Origin: Methanobrevibacter sp.
GTDB lineage: Archaea > Methanobacteriota > Methanobacteria > Methanobacteriales > Methanobacteriaceae
Direction of reading: 5' to 3'
DNA: 55,461 bases
NCBI RefSeq assembly: GCF_015062935.1
Contig: NZ_SUTM01000017.1
Span: forward strand, 1 to 55,461
Within the stretch, counting starts at the first letter, position 1, and each line of letters begins with the position of its first letter. The translations under genes were made by a program, and so were the position numbers. Below are positions 1 through 8,711 of this stretch, one piece after another. Under the pieces are notes generated by a model. That model was given only the letters and a program-made list of their open reading frames with translations, was not told the origin of the DNA and did not search any database.

Positions 1-369
1 TCTAAATCCATTTTTGGGATTCTTTTTGGATTTAAATCTTGGATAATTGGAATTTTTTTTAAAAAATCCATTAAATGCGTGTAATAAGTCACGATAAACC
101 TGTTGCAAGCTACTTGACTCACTTTTATACAAAAATGGATATTGTTTTTTCAACATTGTTAACATGGTGTTGAATGTGGTTTGATTGCATTTTAGCTTTG
201 TATAACCATGTTGTTTAAATAATTCAAAGGTTTTTTGGTATTCTGTTAATAAATTATTCCAGACAAATCTAGTATTACCCAGGCTCTGATTAAATTTATC
301 CTTCATAACCTTATCGGGATACAACTTAACCTTCAAACCTTCATTAACAATAATACACTCATCTAACAT
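1..369 (-). CDS. tnpB: TnpB-family RNA-guided nuclease (IS200/IS605 OrfB), N-terminal part only
   Basis: The 123 N-terminal residues visible begin MLDECIIVNEGLKVKLYPD and contain NTRFVWNNLLTEYQ, followed by a basic KSKKNPKNGF stretch. This is typical of the N-terminal helix-turn-helix/wedge region of transposon OrfB/TnpB proteins, the relatives of Cas12. Over 89 comparable residues it differs at nine positions from the copy starting at 55193, so the two are distinct members of one family. The catalytic RuvC-like domain lies beyond the left edge and cannot be checked for integrity. TnpB acts in the cytoplasm as an omega-RNA-guided DNA endonuclease that favours retention of the element; this role comes from family knowledge. 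Confidence 0.88.
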   Translation of the reverse strand, partial: MLDECIIVNEGLKVKLYPDKVMKDKFNQSLGNTRFVWNNLLTEYQKTFELFKQHGYTKLKCNQTTFNTMLTMLKKQYPFLYKSESSSLQQVYRDLLHAFNGFFKKNSNYPRFKSKKNPKNGFR

Positions 370-500
370 GAAAAAACACATCAAAATATCTATTTTATAT
401 TCCAATTAATTTTGAACACAAAATATAATATATCAACCGACAACATATAAAGAATTACCAAGAGCATTTGATAACTAATGCCCTTTTTTATGCAATTCAT

Positions 501-522
501 CCTCGACTTGAAGAAGTCAAGG
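501..522. repeat. IS left-end hairpin
   Basis: The arms are CCTCGACTT (501-509) and AAGTCAAGG (514-522) with a GAAG loop; they form 9 bp with one G-T wobble. TGCAA/TTGCA sequences outside the hairpin can extend it across a 5x5 internal loop. The same structure occurs at 55041-55062. Subterminal hairpins of this kind are what the Y1 transposase TnpA recognises in IS200/IS605 elements, so this copy would need TnpA in trans. Confidence 0.8.
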
Positions 523-659
523 TATTCTTGCACCATTTAGATAAATTAGCACAATAAGTTATATAAATTCCAAAATTTATTTTTTTTATTTTCTTCTTTA
601 TTTTATTTTAAGTCTATTTTTTTTTTTAAAGTTTTTATAATATGATAACATAACTATTT

Positions 660-1436
660 ATGTATAAATTTTTATTAAGTGATGAAATGTTTGATAATTA
701 TAAAAATAAATTCGTTCCTTTGATTCTACCAATAATTTTAATATTGTTTTGGTATGTAATTACTAACGGTATGGGATTATTTTCTTCATATATTTTACCG
801 GGTCCTTTGGATGTTTTAAATTCCGCATGGGTTGTTATTGAGAATGGAAAGCTTTTGACAAATACTATTGATACATTATTTAAGGTATTTGCTGGTTTGA
901 TACTGGCTTCAATAATAGCTATTCCTTTAGGAATACTGCTTGGATGGTATAAGACTTTGGAAGATATTGCTACTTTTGTAATAAGTATCTTAAGGCCAAT
1001 TCCACCTGTTGCATGGATTCCGTTTTCAATCTTATGGTTTGGAATAGGTACAGTTCCTGCAGTATTTATTATATTCATGGGTTGTGTTTTCCCTATTTTG
1101 ATATATACTCTTGATGGGGTTAAAAGAACCGACAAGGTTTTAGTAGAATCAGCTCAGACTTTAGGAGCTAATGATTGGAATGTCTTAAAACGTATTGTAG
1201 TGCCATCAGCTGTTCCATATATCGTTTCCGGACTGAAAGTAGGTATCGGTATTGCTTTAATGTGTACAATTTCTGCGGAAATGATTGGTTCAAGCAGCGG
1301 ATTAGGTTATATGATTTTAACAGCAACCAATTTATTCGATACAGGTACTACCGTAGTTGGTATGTTGGTTATTGGTTTAATTGGTTTAGTGTTTGACTTT
1401 GTATTTACTAAAGCACAAGATAGGATATTCTGGTAG
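660..1436 (+). CDS. ABC transporter permease, sulfonate/nitrate/taurine type
   Basis: This 258-residue membrane protein is the inner-membrane channel of an SsuC/TauC/NrtB-type importer. About six hydrophobic segments are visible. The cytoplasmic EAA loop, which docks on the ATPase, reads ESAQTLGANDWNVLKRIVVP near residues 163-182. The ATPase gene follows after 8 bp, so the two are co-transcribed. The start is uncertain: ATG 660 lacks a clear ribosome site, and ATG 687 (codon 10) follows GTGATG. No substrate-binding protein gene is present on either side; upstream there is only 115 bp and then the IS left end. The substrate cannot be inferred; sulfonate, taurine, nitrate or pyrimidine-like compounds are all used by this family. 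Confidence 0.85.
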   Translation: MYKFLLSDEMFDNYKNKFVPLILPIILILFWYVITNGMGLFSSYILPGPLDVLNSAWVVIENGKLLTNTIDTLFKVFAGLILASIIAIPLGILLGWYKTLEDIATFVISILRPIPPVAWIPFSILWFGIGTVPAVFIIFMGCVFPILIYTLDGVKRTDKVLVESAQTLGANDWNVLKRIVVPSAVPYIVSGLKVGIGIALMCTISAEMIGSSSGLGYMILTATNLFDTGTTVVGMLVIGLIGLVFDFVFTKAQDRIFW

Positions 1437-1444
1437 GTGAAATC

Positions 1445-2197
1445 ATGGCAATTGAAGTTAAAAATATTAATAAATCCTTTGAAGGCAAAAAGAAGGATGA
1501 ATTATCTGTTTTAGAAGATATTAACTTAACTATTAATGATGGTGAGTTGGTTTGTCTTTTGGGACCTTCCGGATGTGGAAAAACCACTCTCTTAAGATTA
1601 ATTGCAGGTCTTGACCATCCTACTTCTGGTGAAATAGTTGCTAATGGCGAAGTTGTTAAAAAGCCATCCGGTGATAGAGCAGTTATTTTCCAGCAATATT
1701 CACTATTTCCATGGTTGACTGTTCTTCAGAATGTTACATTCGGTTTGGAGATGACAAAAAAGAATTCCAAGGAAGAAAATATTGCTGCTGCAGAAAGATA
1801 TCTTACAAGTGTCGGTTTAATTGACTTTAAAGATAGCTATCCTCATGAACTTTCAGGTGGTATGAAACAAAGGGTTGCAATTATTAGATCTTTGCTTAAT
1901 CATTCACCTATTTTGCTTATGGATGAGCCGTTTTCTGCATTGGATATGCAAAATAGACATAAGTTACAGGAACAGCTCATTGGAGTTTGGAAAAGATTTG
2001 AAAATACAATAGTTTTTGTAACTCACGATGTGGATGAAGCAGTATTTCTTGCAGATAAAATAGTGATTCTTGATAAAAATCCTGGCCGTATTGCTTATGT
2101 AGTTGATGTTGATATTGAAAGGCCAAGAAGAAGGGACTCCCCTGAATTTATAAAGCTTCAGGAATCTATAGTAAAAGATTTAAATATGGAAGAATAG
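1445..2197 (+). CDS. ABC transporter ATP-binding protein, sulfonate/nitrate/taurine type
   Basis: This 250-residue ATPase drives the permease encoded just upstream. It has Walker A (GPSGCGKTT, about 40-48), a Q-loop in FQQYSLFPW, the signature LSGGM (about 138-142), Walker B (ILLMDEP, about 158-164) and the switch histidine in FVTHDVDEA. The SLFPWLTVLQNV stretch is characteristic of the SsuB/TauB/NrtD branch. The start ATG is preceded by AGGTGAAATC, a good ribosome site. It is convergent with the next gene, and only 35 bp of T-rich sequence separates them. Length is normal for the family. Confidence 0.9.
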   Translation: MAIEVKNINKSFEGKKKDELSVLEDINLTINDGELVCLLGPSGCGKTTLLRLIAGLDHPTSGEIVANGEVVKKPSGDRAVIFQQYSLFPWLTVLQNVTFGLEMTKKNSKEENIAAAERYLTSVGLIDFKDSYPHELSGGMKQRVAIIRSLLNHSPILLMDEPFSALDMQNRHKLQEQLIGVWKRFENTIVFVTHDVDEAVFLADKIVILDKNPGRIAYVVDVDIERPRRRDSPEFIKLQESIVKDLNMEE

Positions 2198-2232
2198 TTT
2201 TTTAAACTAATTCTCCTCAATTCTTCTTTTTT

Positions 2233-3225
2233 TTAGTAATGGTAACATGTGCTGGTTTTAGTTCTATAGCAGTTATTGCACATCAGGCATCTGGATTTGC
2301 TTTCAGAATTGTTTTTCCAGTCTTTTAAGAAATCGTTTTTTGCAACAAAAGGCCTGTACATGGACAGAAATTCAATATTGGTTGTATTTAAAATTTCATT
2401 CATATGATTCATGTCATTGAATCCTCCGCCGACAATAACAGGAACGTCAACGTTATCAATCAATTTGTTGGAATATTCAATCAGTTCTCCTTCTCCGGAT
2501 AATTTTTTAGTGAAATATAATGGTGAAAGAGGTCTTGTAACCTGAATTGAATCGACACCTACTTTTTCAAGCAGTTTGCACGCTTCAAGACTTTCATTTG
2601 AATCAAAACCATCCTTTCTCTCATCAAATGTGTTCACTTTACAGGATATGTGCAAATCAAGATTGTCCTTCATAACTTTAATCAGTTCCAGAACCAGTCT
2701 CATTCTGTTGAAGACATTTCCCCCATATTCATCTTCCCTTTGGTTGTAATATGGATTTATGAATTTGGATAGGTAAAAATTGTTTCCGATGGATAGCTGT
2801 ATGCCGTCAAAACCTGCAAGTTGAAGCTTTTGAGCGGCTTCAATAATGTCTGATTGAATTTTACGGATATCTTCAATTGTCAAATCATTGACTGCAATAT
2901 CCAAATCAATGTTTCGGTTGTATTTGATGAATTCGACCTGCCCTAATATTGGAACATCATAACTGTGTGTAATTTCAGTTATCTTTCCTGCCATTGTCAT
3001 GAAATTGAGATTTTCCATTTTAAATGAATGTTCGCTGAATTTGTCCATAGGATAAAGTGAATACAGCTCGGAGGTTATCAGACCAACTCCGCTTGAAGCG
3101 ATCTTTTCATATCTCTCATAAATTGCATTCAAATCACATTGCTGAGACTCCCAAAGACCTGTTCTGATTATGCGGCTATTGAGCTTCAAGTTTCCTAATT
3201 TACATTTGTCGAATATTGTTTTCAT
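2233..3225 (-). CDS. NADH:flavin oxidoreductase, Old Yellow Enzyme family
   Basis: This is a 330-residue FMN-dependent TIM-barrel oxidoreductase. The family pattern is clear: RIIRTGLWESQ near the N-terminus, QLSIGNNFYLSKFINPYYNQ, then REDEYGGNVFNRMR (about 165-178), the FMN-phosphate region VIVGGGF near residue 265, and YRPFVAKND. The last 20 residues carry a cysteine cluster, C-x2-C-x2-C-x7-C. This resembles the start of the [4Fe-4S] motif of the larger enoate-reductase/BaiC proteins, but here the protein stops and lacks their C-terminal NADH domain. It would therefore need an external electron donor. The substrate is unknown. It is transcribed alone, with a 77-bp gap to thiD upstream. Confidence 0.82.
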   Translation of the reverse strand: MKTIFDKCKLGNLKLNSRIIRTGLWESQQCDLNAIYERYEKIASSGVGLITSELYSLYPMDKFSEHSFKMENLNFMTMAGKITEITHSYDVPILGQVEFIKYNRNIDLDIAVNDLTIEDIRKIQSDIIEAAQKLQLAGFDGIQLSIGNNFYLSKFINPYYNQREDEYGGNVFNRMRLVLELIKVMKDNLDLHISCKVNTFDERKDGFDSNESLEACKLLEKVGVDSIQVTRPLSPLYFTKKLSGEGELIEYSNKLIDNVDVPVIVGGGFNDMNHMNEILNTTNIEFLSMYRPFVAKNDFLKDWKNNSESKSRCLMCNNCYRTKTSTCYHY

Positions 3226-3302
3226 AGAAATATTATTGTAAAAAATAGTATAAAAGGAAATAAGTAATTTTAAACTTACCCTGTGTTTAAAAAAGCAGTA
3301 AA

Positions 3303-4037
3303 TTATATTTTAGGTATCAATGTTCCATAGTTTCCGTTTTTTATCCCTTCATAGACATAATCAAGGGACTTTAAAATGGAATCCTTCAAATCATTGCCCT
3401 TAGCAAGATAAGCCGCTATTGCTGCGGACAAGTTGCACCCTGTACCGTGAAGATTGTCTGTTTCAATCAGTTCCTGTTTTTTAAATGAAACTTCTCCGTC
3501 AATGTTGAGGGTGTTAAGACCGTCCAGATGGCCTCCTGTGATGATGTTATTGCATTTCATAATTCGGGATGCCTTCTCAGCGCGGGTCCTGGAATCAATT
3601 TTTGTACCGGTTAACTTTTCTGCTTCGGCGATGTTTGGTGTTGTAAGAATGGCCTGGGGAAGAAGATACTTATTCAATGCTTTGGCAATGTCCTCCTTTG
3701 TTAGGTCGCCTCCGGATGTGGCAACCATTACAGGGTCGACAACTGCTTTTAAATCATATTCCTTAACTTTTCTTGAAACCAGTTTGATAATTTCAGGAGA
3801 ATATAACATTCCGGTTTTTATGAATTCAACTTCATAGGAATCCATAACGGCATCAATCTGCTCTTCAATATATGTTTCATTGACTGGCAATGTTGAAAAG
3901 AATTTATATGGATTTTGAGCTGTCAGTGCAGTTACAATTCCGGTTCCGTAAACGCCGATGGCCTGAAATGTTTTCAAATCAGCAAAAACCCCTGCTCCTC
4001 CTGAAGGGTCAACGCCAGCTATTGACATTACAATCAT
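3303..4037 (-). CDS. thiD: Hydroxymethylpyrimidine/phosphomethylpyrimidine kinase
   Basis: ThiD phosphorylates HMP and HMP-phosphate to HMP-pyrophosphate for thiamine synthesis. This ribokinase-fold protein of 244 residues starts MIVMSIAGVDPSGGAGVFAD, with the substrate-binding GVDPSGGAG loop. It has DPVMVATSGG (about 101-110) and the anion-hole/catalytic DNLHGTGCNLSAAIA near residues 193-207. It is a stand-alone ThiD without the ThiN domain fused in many archaea. The gene begins immediately after the cofC stop, in a proS-cofC-thiD operon. ATG codon 4 is an alternative start. Confidence 0.92.
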   Translation of the reverse strand: MIVMSIAGVDPSGGAGVFADLKTFQAIGVYGTGIVTALTAQNPYKFFSTLPVNETYIEEQIDAVMDSYEVEFIKTGMLYSPEIIKLVSRKVKEYDLKAVVDPVMVATSGGDLTKEDIAKALNKYLLPQAILTTPNIAEAEKLTGTKIDSRTRAEKASRIMKCNNIITGGHLDGLNTLNIDGEVSFKKQELIETDNLHGTGCNLSAAIAAYLAKGNDLKDSILKSLDYVYEGIKNGNYGTLIPKI

Positions 4038-4712
4038 CTAATCATCTCTGGTGACTTTTATTCGTTCGCTTCCTCTGAACGGTTCAAAGGTCACTTTCAG
4101 TTCTTTGAGGTATTGTCTTGTATGTGTTTTTTCGCCATGAATCATTATTTCACCTAAATCTTCAGCGGTATTCACATCCAATGCCATGAACAGTGAATCA
4201 TGAACCTGAGGATTTAATTTTTTTCTTTCAGCGGCATTAACATGTTCCTTGTAGCTGAAACCCTCAAATCGGGTTCTGATTGCCATAGGTTTCATGATAA
4301 TCATGTTTGTTCCGCCACCTTTTGACGGAACAATAATGAAATCCAAATTTTTAGAAGCGTCAATCAACATTTTAACATTGGTTTTTCCGATTAATGGAAT
4401 GTCTGAAGGAACAATCATGATTTTTCTGGTTTTTCCTTTGCAGTATTTCATTGCCTGTGTCAATGCTTTATTTAAGTTGGAATTCTCATTTTCCAAAATG
4501 GTATCCAAATTCAAGCTCTCTGCATAGCTCAATACATCCTCATCACGGCTTATGATGAAAATTTTGTCCACATATTTTTTTAAAGTATCTGTAACATCCT
4601 GAAGCATCACTTTTAGGAGTTTTTCCCGTTCTTCTTCGGATAAGAAAGGTGATAAACGTGTCTTTGCATTTTTGAATTTACTAACTGGAATTATTGCATA
4701 AATGTTGTCCAT
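4038..4712 (-). CDS. cofC: 2-phospho-L-lactate guanylyltransferase
   Basis: CofC activates 2-phospholactate (or a related phosphoacid) with GTP to build the side chain of coenzyme F420, the hydride carrier of methanogenesis. This 224-residue nucleotidyltransferase starts with AIIPVSKFKNAKTRLSPFLS, the GTP-binding glycosyltransferase-A motif. It continues with IMIVPSDIPLIGKTN (metal-binding Asp) and VPSKGGGTNMIIMKP, all typical of CofC. It sits 7 bp after proS and abuts thiD. Its occurrence supports the methanogen assignment. Confidence 0.92.
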   Translation of the reverse strand: MDNIYAIIPVSKFKNAKTRLSPFLSEEEREKLLKVMLQDVTDTLKKYVDKIFIISRDEDVLSYAESLNLDTILENENSNLNKALTQAMKYCKGKTRKIMIVPSDIPLIGKTNVKMLIDASKNLDFIIVPSKGGGTNMIIMKPMAIRTRFEGFSYKEHVNAAERKKLNPQVHDSLFMALDVNTAEDLGEIMIHGEKTHTRQYLKELKVTFEPFRGSERIKVTRDD

Positions 4713-4719
4713 ATTATCA

Positions 4720-6123
4720 CTAGTATGTTTTAGCTATCAATGCAATGTATTTGGCATCCTTGCCGCTTGCTATGCATGTACCTTCAGATACTTCTTCCTG
4801 AATTCCTAAAACGTCATAGCCGGTTTTTTCTTCAATTTCATGTCCGACTTCTTCATCTCCGCACCAATAAAATTTAACTACATTTCCTGCTTCAACAAGT
4901 TCAGGAACTTCTTCTAAGGTGTTTGCAAACTTGACATGTTCGTTCTGGAAGTCCCATGCTTGGGAGGATAGGTTTTCTGAAGACTGATTTAATAAGTCAA
5001 TGACTGTATCTGTCAGATTTTCGTCCAATGGAATTTCTGTTTTCTCTTCAGTGTCTCTGGTCATTGCAATAGTGATATTGTTTTCAAGATCCCTAGGTCC
5101 GAGTTCAAGTTTGATTGGAGTTCCTTTAAGTTCCCAGTTATTGAATTTCTTACCCGGCCTTATGTCCCTGTCGTCAATGTTGACTCTGATGCCTTCTGAT
5201 TCCAAAGTCTCTTTAATTTCTGAACATTTTGCCAGGACTTCCTCTTTTCCTTTTTTAAATAAAATTGGAATTATGGTTACCTGATTCGGTGATACTTTAG
5301 GTGGTAGGCGTAATCCCTTGTCATCTCCGTGAATTCCTATTACTGATGCAATGACTCTGTCTGATACTCCTGCACAGGTCTGATAGACAAGTTTGTGTTC
5401 ACCGTCCTTGTCTTCAAAGGTAATGTCAAATGTTTTTGCAAAAGTCTGGCCTAAATTGTGTATGGTACCAATCTGTAAGGTTTTACCGTTAGGCATGATT
5501 ACATCAAAAGCCATTGTGTAGTCAGAACCCGGGAACTTGTCCCATTCAGGTCTTTTGGAAATTAAATATGGAATTCCCAAATCATCGAAGAACTGTTTGT
5601 ACATTTCAATAAAGTCCTGTATCTGTTCATCAGATTCCTCTTTAGTTGCATGGGCAGTATGAGCTTCTTTGAATGTAGTGATTTCTCTTACTCTGATTAA
5701 AGGTCTAGTGTGTTTGGTTTCGTATCTGAAGGTATTCACAATCTGATACATTTTGATTGGAAGGTCAATGTGAGTCCTGATCCATAATGAATACATCGGA
5801 TAGATTGCAGTTTCACTTGTTGGTCTTAAGGCTAGCTGTTCATTCAATTCCCTTTGACCGCCTTTTGTTACCCAATATACTTCATCTTCAAATCCTTTTA
5901 CATGAATTCCTTCTTTTGCAAGTTCACTTTCAGGAACAAGCATTGGAAACAGTACTTCATCATGGTCTTTATCCAATAATTTTTTAATAATGTTCATTGA
6001 ATGTTTTCTAATCTGAAAACCATAAGGTCTCCAAACAGCCATTCCCTTAATAGGGTATCTTGAATCAGTTATATCCGCTTGTTCTAAAATATCATGAAAC
6101 CATTCGTCAAAATTTTCCACCAT
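4720..6123 (-). CDS. proS: Prolyl-tRNA synthetase, archaeal/eukaryotic type
   Basis: This class II synthetase of 467 residues charges tRNA-Pro. Motif 1 lies in the [13 protein letters not shown] region, motif 2 in [20 protein letters not shown], and motif 3 in [17 protein letters not shown]. It lacks the bacterial editing insertion and ends in IALIAKTY with a C-terminal Cys-bearing domain ([10 protein letters not shown]), both features of the archaeal/eukaryotic form. TTAGGTGAT lies directly upstream of the ATG, a strong ribosome site. The gene is first in the proS-cofC-thiD operon and divergent from egsA across 141 bp holding both promoters. Confidence 0.95.
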   Translation of the reverse strand: MVENFDEWFHDILEQADITDSRYPIKGMAVWRPYGFQIRKHSMNIIKKLLDKDHDEVLFPMLVPESELAKEGIHVKGFEDEVYWVTKGGQRELNEQLALRPTSETAIYPMYSLWIRTHIDLPIKMYQIVNTFRYETKHTRPLIRVREITTFKEAHTAHATKEESDEQIQDFIEMYKQFFDDLGIPYLISKRPEWDKFPGSDYTMAFDVIMPNGKTLQIGTIHNLGQTFAKTFDITFEDKDGEHKLVYQTCAGVSDRVIASVIGIHGDDKGLRLPPKVSPNQVTIIPILFKKGKEEVLAKCSEIKETLESEGIRVNIDDRDIRPGKKFNNWELKGTPIKLELGPRDLENNITIAMTRDTEEKTEIPLDENLTDTVIDLLNQSSENLSSQAWDFQNEHVKFANTLEEVPELVEAGNVVKFYWCGDEEVGHEIEEKTGYDVLGIQEEVSEGTCIASGKDAKYIALIAKTY

Positions 6124-6264
6124 ATCACCTAATAATTTTTTATAATGTTAAATTATTTGTTTTTAATAAGTATTATATTTTTTTAATCATCATTTGTAAT
6201 AAGAAATCTATTTATAATTATATTTTACATATATAGTATTGTATAATTAATTTTAGGAGATATT

Positions 6265-7308
6265 ATGAGTAATAGGAAAATACAAATGCCTCGTGAAGTT
6301 TACATTGATCCGGGTATTATAAAAGATACTGCTGAGATTTGTAAGTCTCTACATTTAGATAAAAAGGCTTTGATTGTTACAGGCTCCCATACATATGATG
6401 TTGGTGCAAAACCTGCAATAGAAAGCCTTGAAAAGGAAGGTATTGAATATGATGTCATTAAAGTGAAGGATGCATCTGAAGAATCAATATCAGAAGTCGA
6501 AGAATTGATTACTCTCGATACTACCGTTTTGGGTATTGGTGGTGGAAGAGTAATTGATGTAGCTAAATTATCTTCTTTCAATCAGGGCGTATATTTTGTT
6601 TCAATGCCGACAACCGCATCTCACGACGGAATTGTATCTCCTATGGCATCAATTAAAAATCCTAATACTTCAATATCAGTTACAGCCCATTCACCAATAG
6701 CTGTAATTGCAGATTCCGAAATATTGGCACAATCCCCATTCAGACTTCTGGCTGCAGGATGTGCCGATTTGATATCAAATTTTACTGCAATTAAGGATTG
6801 GGAACTGGCGCACAGGCTTAAAAACGAGTCATTCAGTGAATCCGCAGCTGCATTGTCAATAATGTCTGCTCATTTGATTACAGACAATATTTCAAACATC
6901 AAGCCTAATCTTGAACCTAGTGCAAGAATAGTTATGAAATCACTGTTCAGCGGAGGTATGGCTATCAGTATCGCCGGCTCTTCACGTCCCGCCAGCGGTT
7001 CCGAGCATCTCTTCTCACATGCGCTTGATAAGATTCTGGATAAGCCTGCTCTGCATGGTGAACAATGCGGAATCGGTACAATAATGATGATGTATCTTCA
7101 TGGAGGTGACTGGAAAGCAATTAGAGATGCTCTAAAAGCTGTTCAGGCTCCTACCACTGCAGCTGAAATTGGTGTGGCTGAGGAGGATATAATTGAAGCG
7201 TTAATGATGGCTCATAGTATCAGGCCTGAAAGATACACTATTTTGGGCGATAATGGAATTTCAAAGGATGCGGCCTATGAATTGGCCCATAAAACAGAGG
7301 TGATTTAA
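6265..7308 (+). CDS. egsA: NAD(P)-dependent glycerol-1-phosphate dehydrogenase
   Basis: EgsA reduces dihydroxyacetone phosphate to sn-glycerol-1-phosphate, which sets the stereochemistry of archaeal membrane lipids. The 347-residue protein has the nucleotide-binding GIGGGRVIDVAKL (about 92-104), SMPTTASHDGIVSPMAS, and the zinc ligands in GCADLISNF, SGSEHLFSHALD and LHGEQCGIGT. ATTTTAGGAGATATT precedes the ATG. The stop overlaps the next start in TAATG, so translation is probably coupled. Together with the HMG-CoA reductase at 53.5 kb it accounts for both halves of the archaeal lipid backbone. Confidence 0.95.
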   Translation: MSNRKIQMPREVYIDPGIIKDTAEICKSLHLDKKALIVTGSHTYDVGAKPAIESLEKEGIEYDVIKVKDASEESISEVEELITLDTTVLGIGGGRVIDVAKLSSFNQGVYFVSMPTTASHDGIVSPMASIKNPNTSISVTAHSPIAVIADSEILAQSPFRLLAAGCADLISNFTAIKDWELAHRLKNESFSESAAALSIMSAHLITDNISNIKPNLEPSARIVMKSLFSGGMAISIAGSSRPASGSEHLFSHALDKILDKPALHGEQCGIGTIMMMYLHGGDWKAIRDALKAVQAPTTAAEIGVAEEDIIEALMMAHSIRPERYTILGDNGISKDAAYELAHKTEVI

Positions 7309-7748
7309 TGATTACATTGATAGGTAAGCAACTTGCAAAGGAAGGTCAGGAATTTATTTTTTTAGGCCCTGCTGAAGATTGTGAAAACTGCAGATTTAAA
7401 TCATCCTGTATCGGAAATCTGGAAGAAAACAGGAAATATGTCGTCGTTGATGTACGGGATAATGAACAGAAATGCCCTATTCATGGTGAGGGTATTGTTG
7501 TTCCGGTTGATGTGGACAGGGCTTCAATTGATTTGTTAACTGCTTCCAAAAGTATTTTTGAAGGATCAACATTCACATATAAGGCTCCTGACTGTGATGA
7601 AGAAGACTGTGAATTTCATGATTTATGTTTCCCCGAAGGTCTGTTTGAAGATGACAAGTGCATCGTATTGAGAAATGACGGAAAACATAAGCAGGAATGC
7701 AAAAAAGGTTATAAACTTAATAAATTAAATTTGGGATTTGTGATTTAG
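7308..7748 (+). CDS. UPF0179 family protein, two cysteine clusters
   Basis: This 146-residue cytoplasmic protein belongs to an uncharacterised family found in methanogens. It has two similar cysteine sets, CENCRFKSSC (about 26-35) with a later KCPIHGEG, and CDEEDCEFHDLC (about 97-108), suggesting zinc or iron-sulfur binding. It overlaps the egsA stop by one base and is followed at once by rpiA, so it belongs to the egsA-rpiA operon. Function is unknown. Family naming rests on recalled similarity of the N-terminus (LIGKQLAKEGQEFIFLGPA). Confidence 0.8.
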   Translation: MITLIGKQLAKEGQEFIFLGPAEDCENCRFKSSCIGNLEENRKYVVVDVRDNEQKCPIHGEGIVVPVDVDRASIDLLTASKSIFEGSTFTYKAPDCDEEDCEFHDLCFPEGLFEDDKCIVLRNDGKHKQECKKGYKLNKLNLGFVI

Positions 7749-8435
7749 ATGAAAAATGCTAGTAGCAATGATTCTAGTAAAAAGAATGCAGGTTATAAGG
7801 CTGCTGAATATGTAAAAGATGGAATGGTTTTAGGACTTGGTACAGGTTCAACAACCCATTATTTCATTGAAAAAGTAGGAATGAGAATAAAAGAAGAAGG
7901 AATTAATGTAATGGGAATTCCAACTTCATTTCAATCATTATTAATAGCTAAACAATGGAATATTCCAATAACTACATTAGAAGAACATGACATTGATTTG
8001 TCCGTTGATGGAGCAGATGAAGTCGATGCTGATTTCAATTTAATTAAAGGTGGAGGAGCTGCCCACACAAAGGAAAAAATAGTGGATTATGCAGCAAAAG
8101 AATTTATTGTTATTGTGGATGAATCCAAATGTGTCGATGCTCTAGGTGAGTTTCCGGTGCCTGTTGAAGTTTTGCCTGATGCTTCCCGTATGGTCATACA
8201 GACATTGGAGGATATGGGTGCTGAATGTGAAATCAGAATGGCTCAAAGAAAAGACGGTCCTGTAATAACAGACAACGGCAACTTTGTAATTGACGCCAAA
8301 TTTGATGAAATAGAATCACCTTCACACCTGGAAATAGACTTGAATTCCATTCCGGGTGTTGTTGAAAACGGAATCTTTTCACAGATGGTCGATAAGGTTA
8401 TTGTCGGAACACCTGAAGGTACAAAAGAATTATAG
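7749..8435 (+). CDS. rpiA: Ribose-5-phosphate isomerase A
   Basis: RpiA interconverts ribose-5-phosphate and ribulose-5-phosphate, supplying ribose for nucleotides in methanogens. The 228-residue protein has the typical [14 protein letters not shown] (about 28-41), IPTSFQS, the catalytic [11 protein letters not shown] with [16 protein letters not shown] (about 78-104), and [20 protein letters not shown]. The ATG follows the preceding stop directly, with GTGATT just upstream as a weak ribosome site. Length is normal. Confidence 0.95.
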   Translation: MKNASSNDSSKKNAGYKAAEYVKDGMVLGLGTGSTTHYFIEKVGMRIKEEGINVMGIPTSFQSLLIAKQWNIPITTLEEHDIDLSVDGADEVDADFNLIKGGGAAHTKEKIVDYAAKEFIVIVDESKCVDALGEFPVPVEVLPDASRMVIQTLEDMGAECEIRMAQRKDGPVITDNGNFVIDAKFDEIESPSHLEIDLNSIPGVVENGIFSQMVDKVIVGTPEGTKEL

Positions 8436-8443
8436 GTGATTTG

Positions 8444-8662
8444 ATGCCAATTCCTTATGGAGGCCTTCCGGATTTAAGAGATATAGTCTATAAAATTGCA
8501 TTGTTATTTGGGATTTTAATCGTAATCTATGGTGTTTTATGGCTTTTGGCTGAATTAAAAATAATTCCTACAATAATTTTTGCAATATTTCCTCAAATCG
8601 TACTGATTCTGATTGGAATATTTATAATTTACATTGCATATTCCCGCAGGAATATGTACTAA
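8444..8662 (+). CDS. Small membrane protein, two predicted transmembrane helices
   Basis: The 72-residue protein begins MPIPYGGLPDLRD and has two hydrophobic segments, about 16-36 (IALLFGILIVIYGVLWLLA) and about 43-64, ending in RRNMY, so the C-terminus is probably cytoplasmic. AGGTGAT at 8434-8440 is well placed for the ATG at 8444; the TTG at 8441 is in frame but too close. It is the last gene of the egsA-UPF0179-rpiA operon, nine bases after rpiA. No family recognised. Confidence 0.7.
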   Translation: MPIPYGGLPDLRDIVYKIALLFGILIVIYGVLWLLAELKIIPTIIFAIFPQIVLILIGIFIIYIAYSRRNMY

Positions 8663-8691
8663 TCTTATTTTTTTAAAAAAAGAAAAATTAA

Positions 8692-8711
8692 AAGAGATTA
8701 ATTAATCTCTT
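8692..8711. terminator. Perfect 20-bp palindrome, likely bidirectional terminator
   Basis: AAGAGATTAATTAATCTCTT is a perfect inverted repeat between two convergent genes, with oligo-T and oligo-A tracts on the left (8669-8680) and T-rich sequence on the right. The position between stops 50 bp apart fits a shared terminator rather than an operator. Confidence 0.6.

Larger units (their letters stand above)
1..545 (-). mobile_element. IS200/IS605-family element, left end (tnpB-only type), truncated by window
   Basis: The segment has a left-end hairpin (501-522) about 130 bp upstream of a tnpB start at 369, with no tnpA between them. This is the layout of tnpB-only (IS1341-type) members. A near-identical left end lies in the opposite orientation at 55018-55461. 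The two copies begin to match at about position 545 here, in a TTTAT sequence that may be the insertion target, since this family inserts 3' of short specific targets without target duplication. The right end, where a guide (omega) RNA would be expected, lies outside the window. Confidence 0.85.

Noticed and set aside
3454-3837. Open frame on the plus strand opposite thiD
   Set aside because: No start signal and no domain; it lies wholly within a confident gene.
8692-8711. Perfect palindrome considered as an operator
   Set aside because: It lies between the stops of two convergent genes, with no promoter near, so a terminator is the simpler reading.
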